64,000 nt of DNA, taken from positions 1-64,000 of the forward strand of contig NZ_JGZU01000017.1 in the NCBI RefSeq assembly GCF_000741765.1. Direction: 5' to 3'. Below, piece after piece: positions 35,371-44,664 of this stretch. The notes beneath the pieces are model-generated. The model ran no database searches. It had not been told where the DNA came from and saw only the letters and a list, made by a program, of their open reading frames with translations. The translations under genes and the position numbers were made by a program. The DNA comes from Bifidobacterium tsurumiense (GTDB lineage Bacteria; Actinomycetota; Actinomycetes; Actinomycetales; Bifidobacteriaceae). How positions within the stretch are numbered: the stretch's first letter is position 1; each line of letters opens with the position of its first letter.

Positions 35371-35504
35371 ATTGGTTCTCCTTATTGTTCCGCTATATTC
35401 GTCGTATTCGTTCAGGTTTCACGGATCACTGTCTCCTCGACGACTTATCAGAAGTCGTTCCGGATCTTGGATCCATGCGGTCCGTTTTGCCTTTCCAAAA
35501 CCTG

Positions 35505-35534
35505 AGCCTACATCACTCAACTTCCTAAAGTCAA
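35505..35534 (-). promoter_or_regulatory. Candidate dnaK promoter
   Basis: On the minus strand TTGACT and TAGGCT are 18 bases apart, giving a leader of about 130 bases. The 35371-35952 gap otherwise holds the HAIR-like site, the phosphatase terminator and no gene. Confidence 0.45.
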
Positions 35535-35560
35535 CTTCTATTCCCAAAATTCAGAAAAAA

Positions 35561-35581
35561 GTTGAGCTTATCTCTATCAAG
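35561..35581. promoter_or_regulatory. HAIR-like element (HspR site)
   Basis: On the minus strand CTTGATA, 7 bases, GCTCAAC matches the HspR consensus CTTGAGT-N7-ACTCAAG with a few mismatches and exact spacing. It lies just upstream of the candidate dnaK -35 box. Confidence 0.55.
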
Positions 35582-35772
35582 TTCCTGCATACCCATTATT
35601 CGGCACACCCATTGCGGGAATACCATGTAAAACCGCCGCTTCTGCCGAGTCAGACTACGCGGCCATTCCCGCCCCATCACGGCAGAGACATTGGCACGCC
35701 CTCTTTACCAATACCTCGAATTCAACAGCCGACCATGATCACAGCGCCAACCTGCAGCACCCCAAAAAAGAA

Positions 35773-35823
35773 GATGCCTGCAATACACCATGCGCTTGTG
35801 CGCAAGCATGCATTACAGGCATC
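35773..35823 (-). terminator. Terminator of the alkaline phosphatase gene
   Basis: GATGCCTG pairs with CAGGCATC, with an inner stem GCTTG/CAAGC, followed on the minus strand by TTCTTTTTTGG. It lies 130 bases beyond the phosphatase stop. Confidence 0.75.
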
Positions 35824-35952
35824 TGCCGAGGTTCCACGTCTACTGACGCCCCAACCCCATCTTCTCTTATACAAGCCGTCCCAATCCGGACATTCGCTCG
35901 AGACGGAATCCGCCTTCAGCTAGCGATCACCCGGCTAGGGCTTACGTTTACT

Positions 35953-37977
35953 TCAGCGCTTGTTGAAGGCGCCGCGGCGGTAAGCCACGATGAGTGCACC
36001 TGCAATCATCAAGGCTGCAGCCAAGAACACCGCACCCATAACCATGGCACCGGTGCGACCCAGCTTTGCCGGCTTGGTCTGCTTCACAGAGCCGGAGGCG
36101 AGTTCCTTGTCTCCTGTGGTTGAGCCGTTGCCAGCGTTGTCTGCAGGACCGTCGAAGGTCACGACAACCTGCTTGCCGGACTGCTGACCGGTGACGGTGA
36201 GGGTGTAACCCGTACCGTTGGTCTGCACGCCTTCCAGAGCGATGTTGGTGGTCTGACCAGTGGCCACGCGCACGCCGGACACAGGAGTGGAGGTGTTGCT
36301 TGCGGCGAGCACACCGTTTGCATCCTTGAGCTCATAGGAGAGCACTGCATCACCATCGAAACCGGTGACTGCTGCTTTGGTGCCGTCAGCGTTTACAGTG
36401 ACTTCGCCGTTATCGGAAAGTGCGTTCTGAGCCTCGGTCGTTGCGGCCAGTCCAAGTGCATATGCAATGGTGTAGAAGTTATCGGTCTGATCGGTCAAGC
36501 CGCTCACACGGCTCGCACCGGGTCCGGAGGCTGCGATGCGCAGCTGGGTACCGGTGTGGCCCATGCCGCCGTCGTTGTAACCGTCGGCGTCAGCATCAGG
36601 ATCGATCTGACCAGCGGTGCCGTAGGAAACCACGATGTTTGCACCGTCAACTGGGGACTGCAGAATCGTGCTCACAGCGTATGCCGGAGGAGCGGCAACA
36701 ATCTGGCTGGTGTGGGCGTGATCAGCGGTGACGATGATCAGGGTGTCCTGGAGTTCGCCGCTAGCCTCGAGGCTGGAGAGAGTGGCGGAGATCGCCTTAT
36801 CGAGGTCATCGGTTTCGCCGATCTGGCCGCAAGCATCAGCGGCGTGATCGCGCTTATCGATGGACGCGCCTTCCACCTGGAGGAAGAAGCCGTTGTCGCT
36901 CTTCGGATTGGCCTTGAGCAAATCCAGAGCCTTGCTGGTCATATCAGCCAAGGAAGCGGAGTTGCCGTTAGCGGTCTTGTTGCCCAACCATGCTTCGTTC
37001 GTGGAGCAAGTCTGTGCGCCACGTGCGATGGTGGCAGCCTGGCTCATAGCCGGCATGTTGTTGAACTGAGTTGGCATATTGCCATCGCTCAACAGTGCCA
37101 GCACAGGAGCGTCTTCCTGATATTCCAAGTCAGCAAACGCGTCCACATCATTTTCAATGGTCTGCAAACCGCGTTCCTGAGCCTGCTCCCACAGGGTCTT
37201 GCCTGCGTATTCGCCACCCTGTGCGGTCTGGTTGAAGTACTTGGAACCACCGCCGATGGTCACATCAGCGCGAGTGTCAAGCAGCTGCTCCGAAATGGAA
37301 CCGATACCGCCATTCTCCTTCAGCTGCTCGGCCTTACAACGCTTACCTGCATCGTTCTTGGATCCATCGGTCTTGCCCTGAGGTCCATAGCAGGAACGCT
37401 CGGTGGAATGGGACTCCTGAACAGCCGGCGTGGCATCCTGGATCTCAGAGGTGGTGACATTACCGGTTGCCAGGCCCTTGGCCTTGGCCAACTCGATAAG
37501 ATTCAACTGAGGATTGAGATAGGAATCAATCGAAACAGCGTTGTTATAAGTCTTGGTACCGGTTGCCCAGCTTGAACCGGAAGCGGAGGAATCAGTTACC
37601 GGCGTAATCACAGGGTTGTTGGCATCCTTGCTGCCGTTACCCAACGAATATGTGGTGTACTGACCGGTTGCCGCGGAGGTATCGCCCAGAGCACCTGGCT
37701 GACCGATCTTGTCAAGACCGTCGAAAGTGCCGTTGGAACCATGGAGATAATCACGAGCGACGGTGATTTCAGAATCGCCCATACCATCGCCGATGAAGAG
37801 GATAACGTTCTTTGCATTTGCTGAGCCAATAGTTGCGATACGCTGAGCTGCTCCGTGCCCAGCCAGATCAGCAGCCGACTTTCCATCTTGGGCCAAAGCC
37901 GCGGAAGGCAGCGCTGCGAGGAGTGCGACAGCCGCTGTCGCTGCGGAAACCATCCGCACCATCTTGTGTTGCTTCAC
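35953..37977 (-). CDS. phoA: Alkaline phosphatase, exported and wall-anchored
   Basis: 674 residues from GTG 37977, which follows AAGGA; the ATG 15 bases upstream has no site. Signal peptide to about residue 29 (SAALA). The metal-site motif NVILFIGDGMGDSE (57-70), the nucleophile serine in VTDSSASG (about S130) and VTADHAHTSQ mark the PhoA family. The C-terminus has LGRTG (about 639-643), a hydrophobic helix and a basic tail RRGAFNKR, that is, a sortase sorting signal. It is about 200 residues longer than E. coli PhoA; the extra part is an Ig-like region before the anchor. It should release phosphate from organic esters at the cell surface. Confidence 0.92.
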   Translation of the reverse strand: MKQHKMVRMVSAATAAVALLAALPSAALAQDGKSAADLAGHGAAQRIATIGSANAKNVILFIGDGMGDSEITVARDYLHGSNGTFDGLDKIGQPGALGDTSAATGQYTTYSLGNGSKDANNPVITPVTDSSASGSSWATGTKTYNNAVSIDSYLNPQLNLIELAKAKGLATGNVTTSEIQDATPAVQESHSTERSCYGPQGKTDGSKNDAGKRCKAEQLKENGGIGSISEQLLDTRADVTIGGGSKYFNQTAQGGEYAGKTLWEQAQERGLQTIENDVDAFADLEYQEDAPVLALLSDGNMPTQFNNMPAMSQAATIARGAQTCSTNEAWLGNKTANGNSASLADMTSKALDLLKANPKSDNGFFLQVEGASIDKRDHAADACGQIGETDDLDKAISATLSSLEASGELQDTLIIVTADHAHTSQIVAAPPAYAVSTILQSPVDGANIVVSYGTAGQIDPDADADGYNDGGMGHTGTQLRIAASGPGASRVSGLTDQTDNFYTIAYALGLAATTEAQNALSDNGEVTVNADGTKAAVTGFDGDAVLSYELKDANGVLAASNTSTPVSGVRVATGQTTNIALEGVQTNGTGYTLTVTGQQSGKQVVVTFDGPADNAGNGSTTGDKELASGSVKQTKPAKLGRTGAMVMGAVFLAAALMIAGALIVAYRRGAFNKR

Positions 37978-38462
37978 TTCATTTCCTTTCATACGGAGAT
38001 ACGACCACGTCGGATGACCAAAGCCGTCCCCGATTCACTGGACAGGCTAGGTTGTCAAAGCATCTCTGAGCTGTGGTGTTCACCAACTTCAGGTAAACAG
38101 TGATGAAACTCACAGTGGGCTTTCCCAATAATCAGATTCCAGATTTTTCTGCACACATTTGCAATGTCAGTGCACAATCCCCTCAATACCACGGAAATCC
38201 TCGCGCACACCATCCTGACGCAGCCATAATGCGCCACTCAAATCCATGGATTACGAGTTGTTTACCTTCTGAATATCGCAGCCCTTCCATCGATAATCCA
38301 GAGATTTGAACACATCTATATGGAATCGATCAAACCCTGATAATTTCCAGCACCGACGAATGCAGGAGTCATACAAATGAAACAGTGCATGAAACACTTA
38401 TGCAAATTTTCATAAATATGCGGAAAATGCCGACTATCCCAATATTCAGAAGGACTTGAATC

Positions 38463-38500
38463 TGACAACGTTTGCAAAACTATGTGAAGAGCATTACACT
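38463..38500 (+). promoter_or_regulatory. Promoter and operator of the LacI gene at 38540
   Basis: TGACAACGTTTGCAA (38463-38477) is an operator-like site whose last six bases, TTGCAA, form the -35 box; TACACT follows after 17 bases. The rest of the 562-base gap 37978-38539 shows no gene. Confidence 0.65.
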
Positions 38501-38539
38501 TGATGTACAAGTCTCAGCGTTGAACGACAAGGATAGGTC

Positions 38540-39559
38540 ATGGATAAAGCAGGCATTCGCGATGTAGCCAAGGCCGCTGGAGTTTCGATTTCTACAGTGT
38601 CACGTGCTTTCACTCGACCGGAATTAGTGTCGGATCGCACTCGTCGCAAAGTCCTGGACGCCGCCGACAAGCTGGATTTCAATATCTCACGTTCAGCGAC
38701 AGCCCTGAAAACCGGCCAGACCCACAGAGTCGCACTGCTGATGAATGAGGAAATCACCAGCTGGTTCAATACCCAGGTATTTGCGGGCATCAGCAATGTG
38801 CTTCACCCTCTTGGATACGATGTCTCCTTATTCCAGCACATCGATACCGCCGCTCATCGTCATGACTTTTTCACCAATCTGCCGATTCGACGCAATGTTG
38901 ACGCGGTTTTCGTCGCCTCATTCGATATTGACCCTCATGAGGCGGAACAGCTCCGACGTATCAACGTTCCTATTATCGGCATCAACATTCCCACAACCGA
39001 AGGTTTCGACGCATCGATAAGCATTGATGATGAAGCCAGCATGTTCACGGGTACGCAGCATCTCATCAATCTTGGGCATAGAGATATTGTGTATACCTGC
39101 TCGCAGGCAGAGGACAGCATCAATTCCAGTATCGACGCTCGAGGTCGCGGCTTCGTGCGGGCTTGCGAAGCGGCAAGCCACACCCGAGATCTCACATGGC
39201 AGGTAATTTCCGTTCCCCGAGGGAGGGATTTTGCAGATTCCGCTCTCGCTGCCCTGCTCGCCTTGGAGAAATTCCCCGACGCCATCTGCTGCCAAATGGA
39301 TATGATGGCCATTCCTTTGGTACTAAAACTCGGCAAATACGGGCATTTGACACCCCGCGATTACTCGATTATCGGATTCGACGACAGCCCTTATGCCGAT
39401 ACCATCAATCTCACCACAATGCGCCAGGATCCACAGGCCATGGGTCGCATGGCAGCGAATAAGGCCCTGGCATTGATGAATGGCGAAAGCTTGGACAAAC
39501 CCCATGAGTTGATCCAGGCACAGCTCATCTTGCGTGAGACGGATAGTCCAAGGGGTTAA
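38540..39559 (+). CDS. LacI-family regulator (MalR-like), copy 1
   Basis: 339 residues. Helix-turn-helix IRDVAKAAGVSISTVSRAFT at 5-24, then a hinge and sugar-binding domain (IGFDDSPYADTINLTTMRQD near the end). It shares a distinctive stretch (RAFTRPELVS, ISRSATALKTGQTHRVALLM) with the regulators at 52039 and 58517, so the three are paralogues. It probably controls alpha-glucan genes and itself through the operator over its own promoter. Upstream sequence AAGGATAGGTC provides the ribosome site. Confidence 0.92.
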   Translation: MDKAGIRDVAKAAGVSISTVSRAFTRPELVSDRTRRKVLDAADKLDFNISRSATALKTGQTHRVALLMNEEITSWFNTQVFAGISNVLHPLGYDVSLFQHIDTAAHRHDFFTNLPIRRNVDAVFVASFDIDPHEAEQLRRINVPIIGINIPTTEGFDASISIDDEASMFTGTQHLINLGHRDIVYTCSQAEDSINSSIDARGRGFVRACEAASHTRDLTWQVISVPRGRDFADSALAALLALEKFPDAICCQMDMMAIPLVLKLGKYGHLTPRDYSIIGFDDSPYADTINLTTMRQDPQAMGRMAANKALALMNGESLDKPHELIQAQLILRETDSPRG

Positions 39560-39586
39560 AAGGGTCGGGAGAACCCCATCTTCTGT

Positions 39587-40327
39587 TCAGACCAGCAGGG
39601 CTCCCGCTAGTAGCGTTGCGGGATACAAGGCATAGAAAAGCCATTGCACCCACGGCTTCGAATATCCGAGTTCATCATTGCGATAATGCAATACTGCCAT
39701 GCCTATGCCAGGAGCCAGGAAGGACACTGCTCCCAATAGCCCCGCTGTCAGCATCATGGTATTTTCGCGATCCTGAAGGAAATGGAAGATGGTAGCGAAT
39801 GCAAGAATAAGCACGCCCATATTCAACATCTGCTGACGCACACCGATATGTAGCAATACCATCCAGAGGAATCCAGCCAATTCCACAGCAACAATCACTG
39901 CAACTCGTGCCGCCCCTGCAAGATGGCTCTGCCCCCAATCCAGTACTGCCAGAACGATAAGCGCCACCACCAATGCGAATACCGGATTCTGTGAATCCAT
40001 ATCGAAGTATTTGCCCGAAGTCGCCAAATCATACGGGACCTCAGAAATCACCGCGAGCGCAGTCAGTCGCACGCCATACATCAAGACATTGTGGGTATGC
40101 TGGTACCCCTGCACCAACAGCCATGCATACATGGGTATCGCGCACCAAGACAGGACCTCGCATACCACAAGCACCGTCAGCGCAGTCATATTATCCGCGC
40201 TTGCGCCTCCCAATGACTCGGCAAGCACAGTGTTCCCCAAGGTCGATATGGCGATAAGCACAGCGCCAATTATCTTCAAATGCAGATCAGTCAAACCCCG
40301 CCACCGCCGCGATGTGTTTCGCGCCAT
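39587..40327 (-). CDS. TraX-like membrane protein
   Basis: 246 residues from ATG 40327 with about eight hydrophobic segments. The N-terminal LKIIGAVLIAISTLGNTVLA, a central YDLA motif and the terminal WLFYALYPATLLAGALLV fit the TraX (F-pilin acetylase homologue) family, which is widespread in Firmicutes and Actinobacteria as a putative acyltransferase of unknown substrate. No pilus genes are nearby. The usual DH pair after the first helix is not obvious, so the function is uncertain. Confidence 0.75.
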   Translation of the reverse strand: MARNTSRRWRGLTDLHLKIIGAVLIAISTLGNTVLAESLGGASADNMTALTVLVVCEVLSWCAIPMYAWLLVQGYQHTHNVLMYGVRLTALAVISEVPYDLATSGKYFDMDSQNPVFALVVALIVLAVLDWGQSHLAGAARVAVIVAVELAGFLWMVLLHIGVRQQMLNMGVLILAFATIFHFLQDRENTMMLTAGLLGAVSFLAPGIGMAVLHYRNDELGYSKPWVQWLFYALYPATLLAGALLV

Positions 40328-40475
40328 ATGATCACCACTCAATCCTTTGCCCGCATATCCGCTTGCCCGAAAACCGTTGCAGTCGGCCGTGAGCTACGCC
40401 TGTTCCTTCAATATGTAATCCAGTATTACGCCGTAATCCGCGCCATTCACAGAGAGTACCGCATGTTGCGCCGTA

Positions 40476-41153
40476 TCAGCGTCGGAAGCTGGCGAGATTT
40501 CCGTATGCAGATAGATGCCAGATTCCTGCGGCTTTGGCCCCTTCGATATCACAACGCTCATCATTGCCCACCATGACTGCGCGTTCGGCAGACATGTTTT
40601 CTTCACGCAAAGCTCTCAGGAATAATTCCGCAGAAGGCTTGCGCACGCCCTCGTCACTGGAGATAACAATATGGTCAAGTTCCGAAGTCAGACCCAACAT
40701 TTCCAACTCCGGCATCGTGTAGCAATGTTGCGCATTGCTGACCAGAACTGTTCGCAAACCAGCGGTCCTCAAACTCGCAAGCATGGAGTCTGCACCGTCA
40801 TACAGCTTGAGCAGGCTCGTGCTTGCTTGTCTGAACTCCCAAGCCACATGCCCTGCCAGTGACGGAATGTCTCCGCGCACAGATTTGGATGCGAGCAATC
40901 CCTCGTACACTGCAAGCAGATCCGGCTCCACATGCTCGGGTTCCACCATCTGTTGAGCCTGCCCAGCCCTTATGATTTCCGCCTGCAAGAGTCGGTCAAA
41001 TTCTTCTCGGAGCAGTACGGTTGAATCATATTCGGCACCGCATCGAGCGAGCGCCTCGCGCAAAGCCGCCCAAGCGTGGTCGGACTCTTCATCTGTTCTG
41101 ATATCTATGAGCGTGCCATACAAATCGAAGAGCACAATGTCGTATCTTCTCAT
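40476..41153 (-). CDS. HAD-family hydrolase with frameshifted C-terminus
   Basis: 225 residues from ATG 41153. HAD motif I is LFDLYGTLID, motif II lies in VLVSNAQ, motif III in VRKPSAELF and motif IV in MVGNDERCDIEGAKAAGI, so all catalytic motifs are present (YjjG/haloacid dehalogenase-like subgroup). After AAGI the frame runs into a short unrelated tail, while the +1 frame continues with YLHTEISPAS and a normal C-terminus to a stop at 40394. One surplus base near 40519-40525 explains this. The protein may still fold; otherwise the true gene is 40394-41153. Confidence 0.75.
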   Translation of the reverse strand: MRRYDIVLFDLYGTLIDIRTDEESDHAWAALREALARCGAEYDSTVLLREEFDRLLQAEIIRAGQAQQMVEPEHVEPDLLAVYEGLLASKSVRGDIPSLAGHVAWEFRQASTSLLKLYDGADSMLASLRTAGLRTVLVSNAQHCYTMPELEMLGLTSELDHIVISSDEGVRKPSAELFLRALREENMSAERAVMVGNDERCDIEGAKAAGIWHLSAYGNLASFRR

Positions 41154-41182
41154 ATTGTTCTCGACTTCGTCGCACTCATGCA

Positions 41183-42802
41183 CTACGCCAGCTTGAATAC
41201 GGCAAAGCTTTGCGCGCCCAGACACAGTGCGCTATCGGTGACCTGCGCCTCGCCAAGGGCAAGCAGTGGAGTCTGTGATCCCTGCGCAATATTCAAATTT
41301 TCAGGCAATGCAATGGTTTCAGATTCCAATCCTGGATTCAGTGCGACCAATACCGACTCACCACCGCGTTGCGAAGAACGCGTGTACACAAAGCTGCGGG
41401 CATCCGGTTCGGCACTGAGGACGTCAAAGCTGGCACCAGAATGCAAGGCATCATTGTTCTTGCGAAGCTGCAACACATCATGCACCCATGACCACATGGA
41501 ATCGTTGCGCGACATCTGTTCCTCAGCACATGGCGCATCAGATTCCTCATCGACTGGAAGATACAGCTCTTGCGCCGAGGCTTCAGAGAATCCTGCATTG
41601 GCTCTGCCATCCCATTGCATAGGCGTTCGGCTTCCGGTACGCGCATAACCGCCTTCTTTTGTTGGGATATCGCGATAGCACATGCCGATTTCGTCGCCGT
41701 AATACACGAATGGCACACCCGGCATGGTCAGCAGCATACCCAATGCCACTTTGCGCTCCCTTTCATCAAGACGCGGGGCCAATCGCGGGGTGTCATGGTT
41801 GCAGGTGATCAGGCAGAAATAGCCCTTGTCTCGCGTCGCCTCATATTGCGGCAGATAATCATCCAAGAACGCTGTGATGCTGCCACCGCCACGCGCGGAG
41901 AAATAGCTATGATCGTGTTCAGCGTCCAAAGCATTGACAACATCGCGGGCCAGCAGATTGTATCCATTTCCTTTGCCGTCCCAGCGCCAATCCAGATAAA
42001 AGTCCATATCGAAACCGGCTCGCAGAGCCTGTTCCGGCTTGCCCCATTCAGAGACGAAAGCGGCATCAGGATATTCACTCTTGACCACGCCCAGCATCTG
42101 CTGCCATGCACGAATGGTCTCCGGTTTGTCGTCCCCGTCGTTCTTGACCAAGGAATTGGCCATATCCACGCGGAATCCGTCGCATCCGCGGCTCAGCCAA
42201 AAACGCATGACATCGATCATCGCCTGCCTTGTCGCTTCAGCGGCTTCGGAGTCCACGCCGTCCTGCCAAGGCTTATCTATTGTTGCAAAACCGTAGTTCA
42301 GCGCGGGCTGGCATTTGAAAAAGTTGAGAATATATGTGCCGTTACGGTCGCTTTCGCCTCCGATAAAAGGCATGTTGTATCCCTCAAAAGCGCTATTGGT
42401 CCATATATATCGGTCGGAATACTCGTTTCGTTCGGCTTGTTTGCTGGCCTCGAACCAAGCGTGTTCCTCGCTGGTATGCCCTGGAACAAGATCAAGCAGC
42501 ACTCGAATACCCTTGCTATGCGCTTGCTCGAAGAGTTCTACCAGATCATCATTGGTCCCGTAACGTTCGGCGACTTTACAATAATTGCGCACATCATATC
42601 CGGCGTCTTTGAACGACGAATCAAAACAAGGATTGATCCAGAGCGCATTGCAACCGAGTTGCTGAATGTAATCCAGTCTCGAAATGATGCCCTGAATATC
42701 CCCGATACCATCCGCATTGGAATCCTGGAAGCTCTGGGGATAAATTTCATAGAATACCGCTGTGTCCAACCACTGTGGCCTTTCCCAAATCCGCTCGTCC
42801 AT
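41183..42802 (-). CDS. GH13 alpha-glucosidase-type enzyme
   Basis: 539 residues from ATG 42802, after AAAGGAG; the frame to 42901 extends into the leader. The alpha-amylase barrel has all four conserved regions: LVPGHTS, GFRVDMANS (nucleophile D213), FVSEWG (acid E252) and NHDTPR (D337). DGIGDIQGI near 31-39 is the loop of oligo-1,6-glucosidase/trehalose-type enzymes. No signal peptide. It should act on imported alpha-gluco-oligosaccharides; exact specificity is not readable. It is divergent from malE and carries an operator-like site in its leader. Confidence 0.88.
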   Translation of the reverse strand: MDERIWERPQWLDTAVFYEIYPQSFQDSNADGIGDIQGIISRLDYIQQLGCNALWINPCFDSSFKDAGYDVRNYCKVAERYGTNDDLVELFEQAHSKGIRVLLDLVPGHTSEEHAWFEASKQAERNEYSDRYIWTNSAFEGYNMPFIGGESDRNGTYILNFFKCQPALNYGFATIDKPWQDGVDSEAAEATRQAMIDVMRFWLSRGCDGFRVDMANSLVKNDGDDKPETIRAWQQMLGVVKSEYPDAAFVSEWGKPEQALRAGFDMDFYLDWRWDGKGNGYNLLARDVVNALDAEHDHSYFSARGGGSITAFLDDYLPQYEATRDKGYFCLITCNHDTPRLAPRLDERERKVALGMLLTMPGVPFVYYGDEIGMCYRDIPTKEGGYARTGSRTPMQWDGRANAGFSEASAQELYLPVDEESDAPCAEEQMSRNDSMWSWVHDVLQLRKNNDALHSGASFDVLSAEPDARSFVYTRSSQRGGESVLVALNPGLESETIALPENLNIAQGSQTPLLALGEAQVTDSALCLGAQSFAVFKLA

Positions 42803-42824
42803 GAGTCTCCTTTCACAGGAATTC

Positions 42825-42879
42825 ATCGCGATACCCGCGTCATTGCCACGCATATGGGCGACGTATCGCGATTCGCCCA
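42825..42879 (-). other. Hairpins in the leader of the GH13 gene
   Basis: ATCGCGATAC (42825-42834) pairs with GTATCGCGAT (42863-42872), and TGGGCGA (42855-42861) pairs with TCGCCCA (42873-42879). The two overlap, so they are mutually exclusive folds of the untranslated leader. Confidence 0.35.
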
Positions 42880-42919
42880 CAGCACTGGTCCCTGCCTGCA
42901 CATGTTGCAGCCGTCAGTC

Positions 42920-42946
42920 AGTATATGCAAGCAAACGATAGCATAA
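42920..42946 (-). promoter_or_regulatory. Promoter/operator region of the GH13 gene
   Basis: On the minus strand TATACT is a likely -10 box, and GCTATCGTTTGC just upstream resembles the CGTTTGC half of the operators seen elsewhere in this island. No good -35 box is visible. Confidence 0.4.
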
Positions 42947-43064
42947 ACCGGTGTATCACTATGCATTTCGACATCACCCGTCACCAGTCGTCTACATATC
43001 GTAAAACCATTGAATTTTCTCGATATACCAACGAATTACGGCATTTTCGACTTTCAGGGAAAAC

Positions 43065-43119
43065 TTTGCAAACGCCGAATGAAACAGGTTTTGCGAACGT
43101 ATTCATTTTCATGTATACT
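43065..43119 (+). promoter_or_regulatory. malE promoter with two operator-like sites
   Basis: TTGCGA (43091-43096) and TATACT (43114-43119) are 17 bases apart. TTTGCAAACG at 43065-43074 and TTTTGCGAACG over the -35 box are operator-like. Confidence 0.65.
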
Positions 43120-43265
43120 CGTACAACGTGAGGAAGCCGTATGGCTCACTGCCCCACATGCTTGCACAGATGAGGCGAGCATGTGCCAACAGGCAGGTCG
43201 AGCCGGGCCGACAAGCAATATGACGCTTCACCGGAGAGGCGAGGCGACTTGGTAGGAGGTCAAGG

Positions 43266-44504
43266 ATGACATATTTGAAGAAGATTCTGGGCGCAGGCGC
43301 CGCTGCTGCAGTATTATTCGGCATGGCTGCTTGCGGGAGTTCAAACTCCAGCTCAAGCTCCTCCGAAGGCGGCGATGTGACGCTGACCGTGTGGGGTCCG
43401 TCTGAGGATCAGGCAAGCTCTGATTCATGGCTGCCCAAGATGGAAGCAGCATTCGAGAAGGAACATCCCGAATACAAGATCACTTGGAAGAATTCCGTGG
43501 TCGCCGAGGGCGACGCCAGCAAGACCGTGAAGCAGGATCCATCAGCAGCAGCCGATGTGTACATGTTTGCCAATGATCAGCTGGGCACTTTGATCGACGC
43601 ACAGGCCATTGGCGAATTGAGCGATGACGCAGCCAAGCAGGTCAAGGAGCAGAATGACGATTCCATCGTCACCTCCGTCACCGGCACCGACGGCAAGCTC
43701 TATGGCGTGCCGTACACCGGCAACACCTGGTTCATGTATTACAACAAGTCCAAGTTCACTTCCGACGACATCAAGTCCTTGGACAGCATGCTCACCAAGG
43801 GCAAGGTTTCCTTCAACCTGAGCAATTCCTGGTACATGCCCGCCTTCTACATTGGCGCTGGCGCAACCATCTTCGGTGCTGACGGCACTGACGCCTCCGC
43901 AGGAATCAAGCTGGGAGACAATGCCGAGGCAGTGACCAAGTATTTGGTCAACCTGGTCAATAACGCCAACTTCGTAGTCGACAATGACGAGGGCGCTGGC
44001 TTGGCAGCTCTGCAGAACGGCACCGCAGACGTGCTGTTCTCAGGAACCTGGCAGGCAAACGACGTCAAGGAAGCTCTGGGCGACAACTATGCAGCAGCTC
44101 AGCTCCCTGAGTTCACCACCGAAGCGGGAACCTTCCAAATGAAGTCCTTCTCCGGTTCCAAGGCCGTTGGCTACAACCCGAACTCCAAGAGCCCGAAGCT
44201 GGCAGCGCAGTTCGCCGCATACCTCGGCTCCACCGAAGCACAGAAGCAGCACTTCGAGATGCGTTCGATCGTACCGACCGACAAGTCGCTTGCAAGCACC
44301 GTCTCCAGCGATCCAGCAGCCGTGGCTCAGATGGACACCATCGCCAACACCTCCACACTGCAGTCCACGCTCGCAGCGATGAGCGACTTCTGGGATCCTG
44401 CAAAGACCTTCGGCACTGCCTTGGTCAACAAGGAGATCACCTTGGACAACGCCGCTCAGAAGACTCAGGACTGGGCTGATCAGTACGCCAGCTTGAGCAA
44501 GTAA
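43266..44504 (+). CDS. malE: Maltose/maltodextrin-binding lipoprotein
   Basis: 412 residues. Lipoprotein signal with lipobox GMAAC (C23), a Ser-rich linker, then a MalE-type fold: VTLTVWGPSED, DVYMFANDQLG and LYGVPYTGNTWFMYYNKS are characteristic of maltodextrin-binding proteins. TAGGAGG lies 6 bases before the ATG. First gene of malEFG; a GC-rich hairpin separates it from malF. Together with pullulanase and MalQ downstream the role in starch-derived maltodextrin uptake is well supported. Confidence 0.93.
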   Translation: MTYLKKILGAGAAAAVLFGMAACGSSNSSSSSSEGGDVTLTVWGPSEDQASSDSWLPKMEAAFEKEHPEYKITWKNSVVAEGDASKTVKQDPSAAADVYMFANDQLGTLIDAQAIGELSDDAAKQVKEQNDDSIVTSVTGTDGKLYGVPYTGNTWFMYYNKSKFTSDDIKSLDSMLTKGKVSFNLSNSWYMPAFYIGAGATIFGADGTDASAGIKLGDNAEAVTKYLVNLVNNANFVVDNDEGAGLAALQNGTADVLFSGTWQANDVKEALGDNYAAAQLPEFTTEAGTFQMKSFSGSKAVGYNPNSKSPKLAAQFAAYLGSTEAQKQHFEMRSIVPTDKSLASTVSSDPAAVAQMDTIANTSTLQSTLAAMSDFWDPAKTFGTALVNKEITLDNAAQKTQDWADQYASLSK

Positions 44505-44535
44505 CACTAACCAGTCGCGTACACTGTGCGTGACG

Positions 44536-44582
44536 CCAAGGGCGCCCGCTCCCTGCACACCGCGGGGTCGGGCGCCCTTTGG
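44536..44582 (+). terminator. Partial terminator between malE and malF
   Basis: CCAAGGGCGCCCG pairs with CGGGCGCCCTTTGG (one bulge) 30 bases after the malE stop. The T-run is short, so read-through into malFG is likely and would give more MalE than permease. Confidence 0.7.
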
Positions 44583-44664
44583 TTGAATACCAGGCGACAC
44601 GCCCTGTCACCGGGATTACGAACAACTCTTTTCCACCACACCCATCAATGAGAAAGGTATCGCC

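Noticed and set aside
34429-35505. Long open frame opposite dnaK
   Set aside because: Antisense to a highly conserved gene and runs across its promoter.
39587-40327. TraX-like gene as sign of a conjugative element
   Set aside because: No other transfer, relaxase or pilus gene is seen; TraX-like proteins occur widely in chromosomes.
42825-42879. Riboswitch before the GH13 gene
   Set aside because: Only simple alternative hairpins are visible and none match a known riboswitch core; kept as plain leader hairpins.
41570-42946. 458-codon open frame opposite the GH13 gene
   Set aside because: Antisense to a gene with all four GH13 regions; no start signal.
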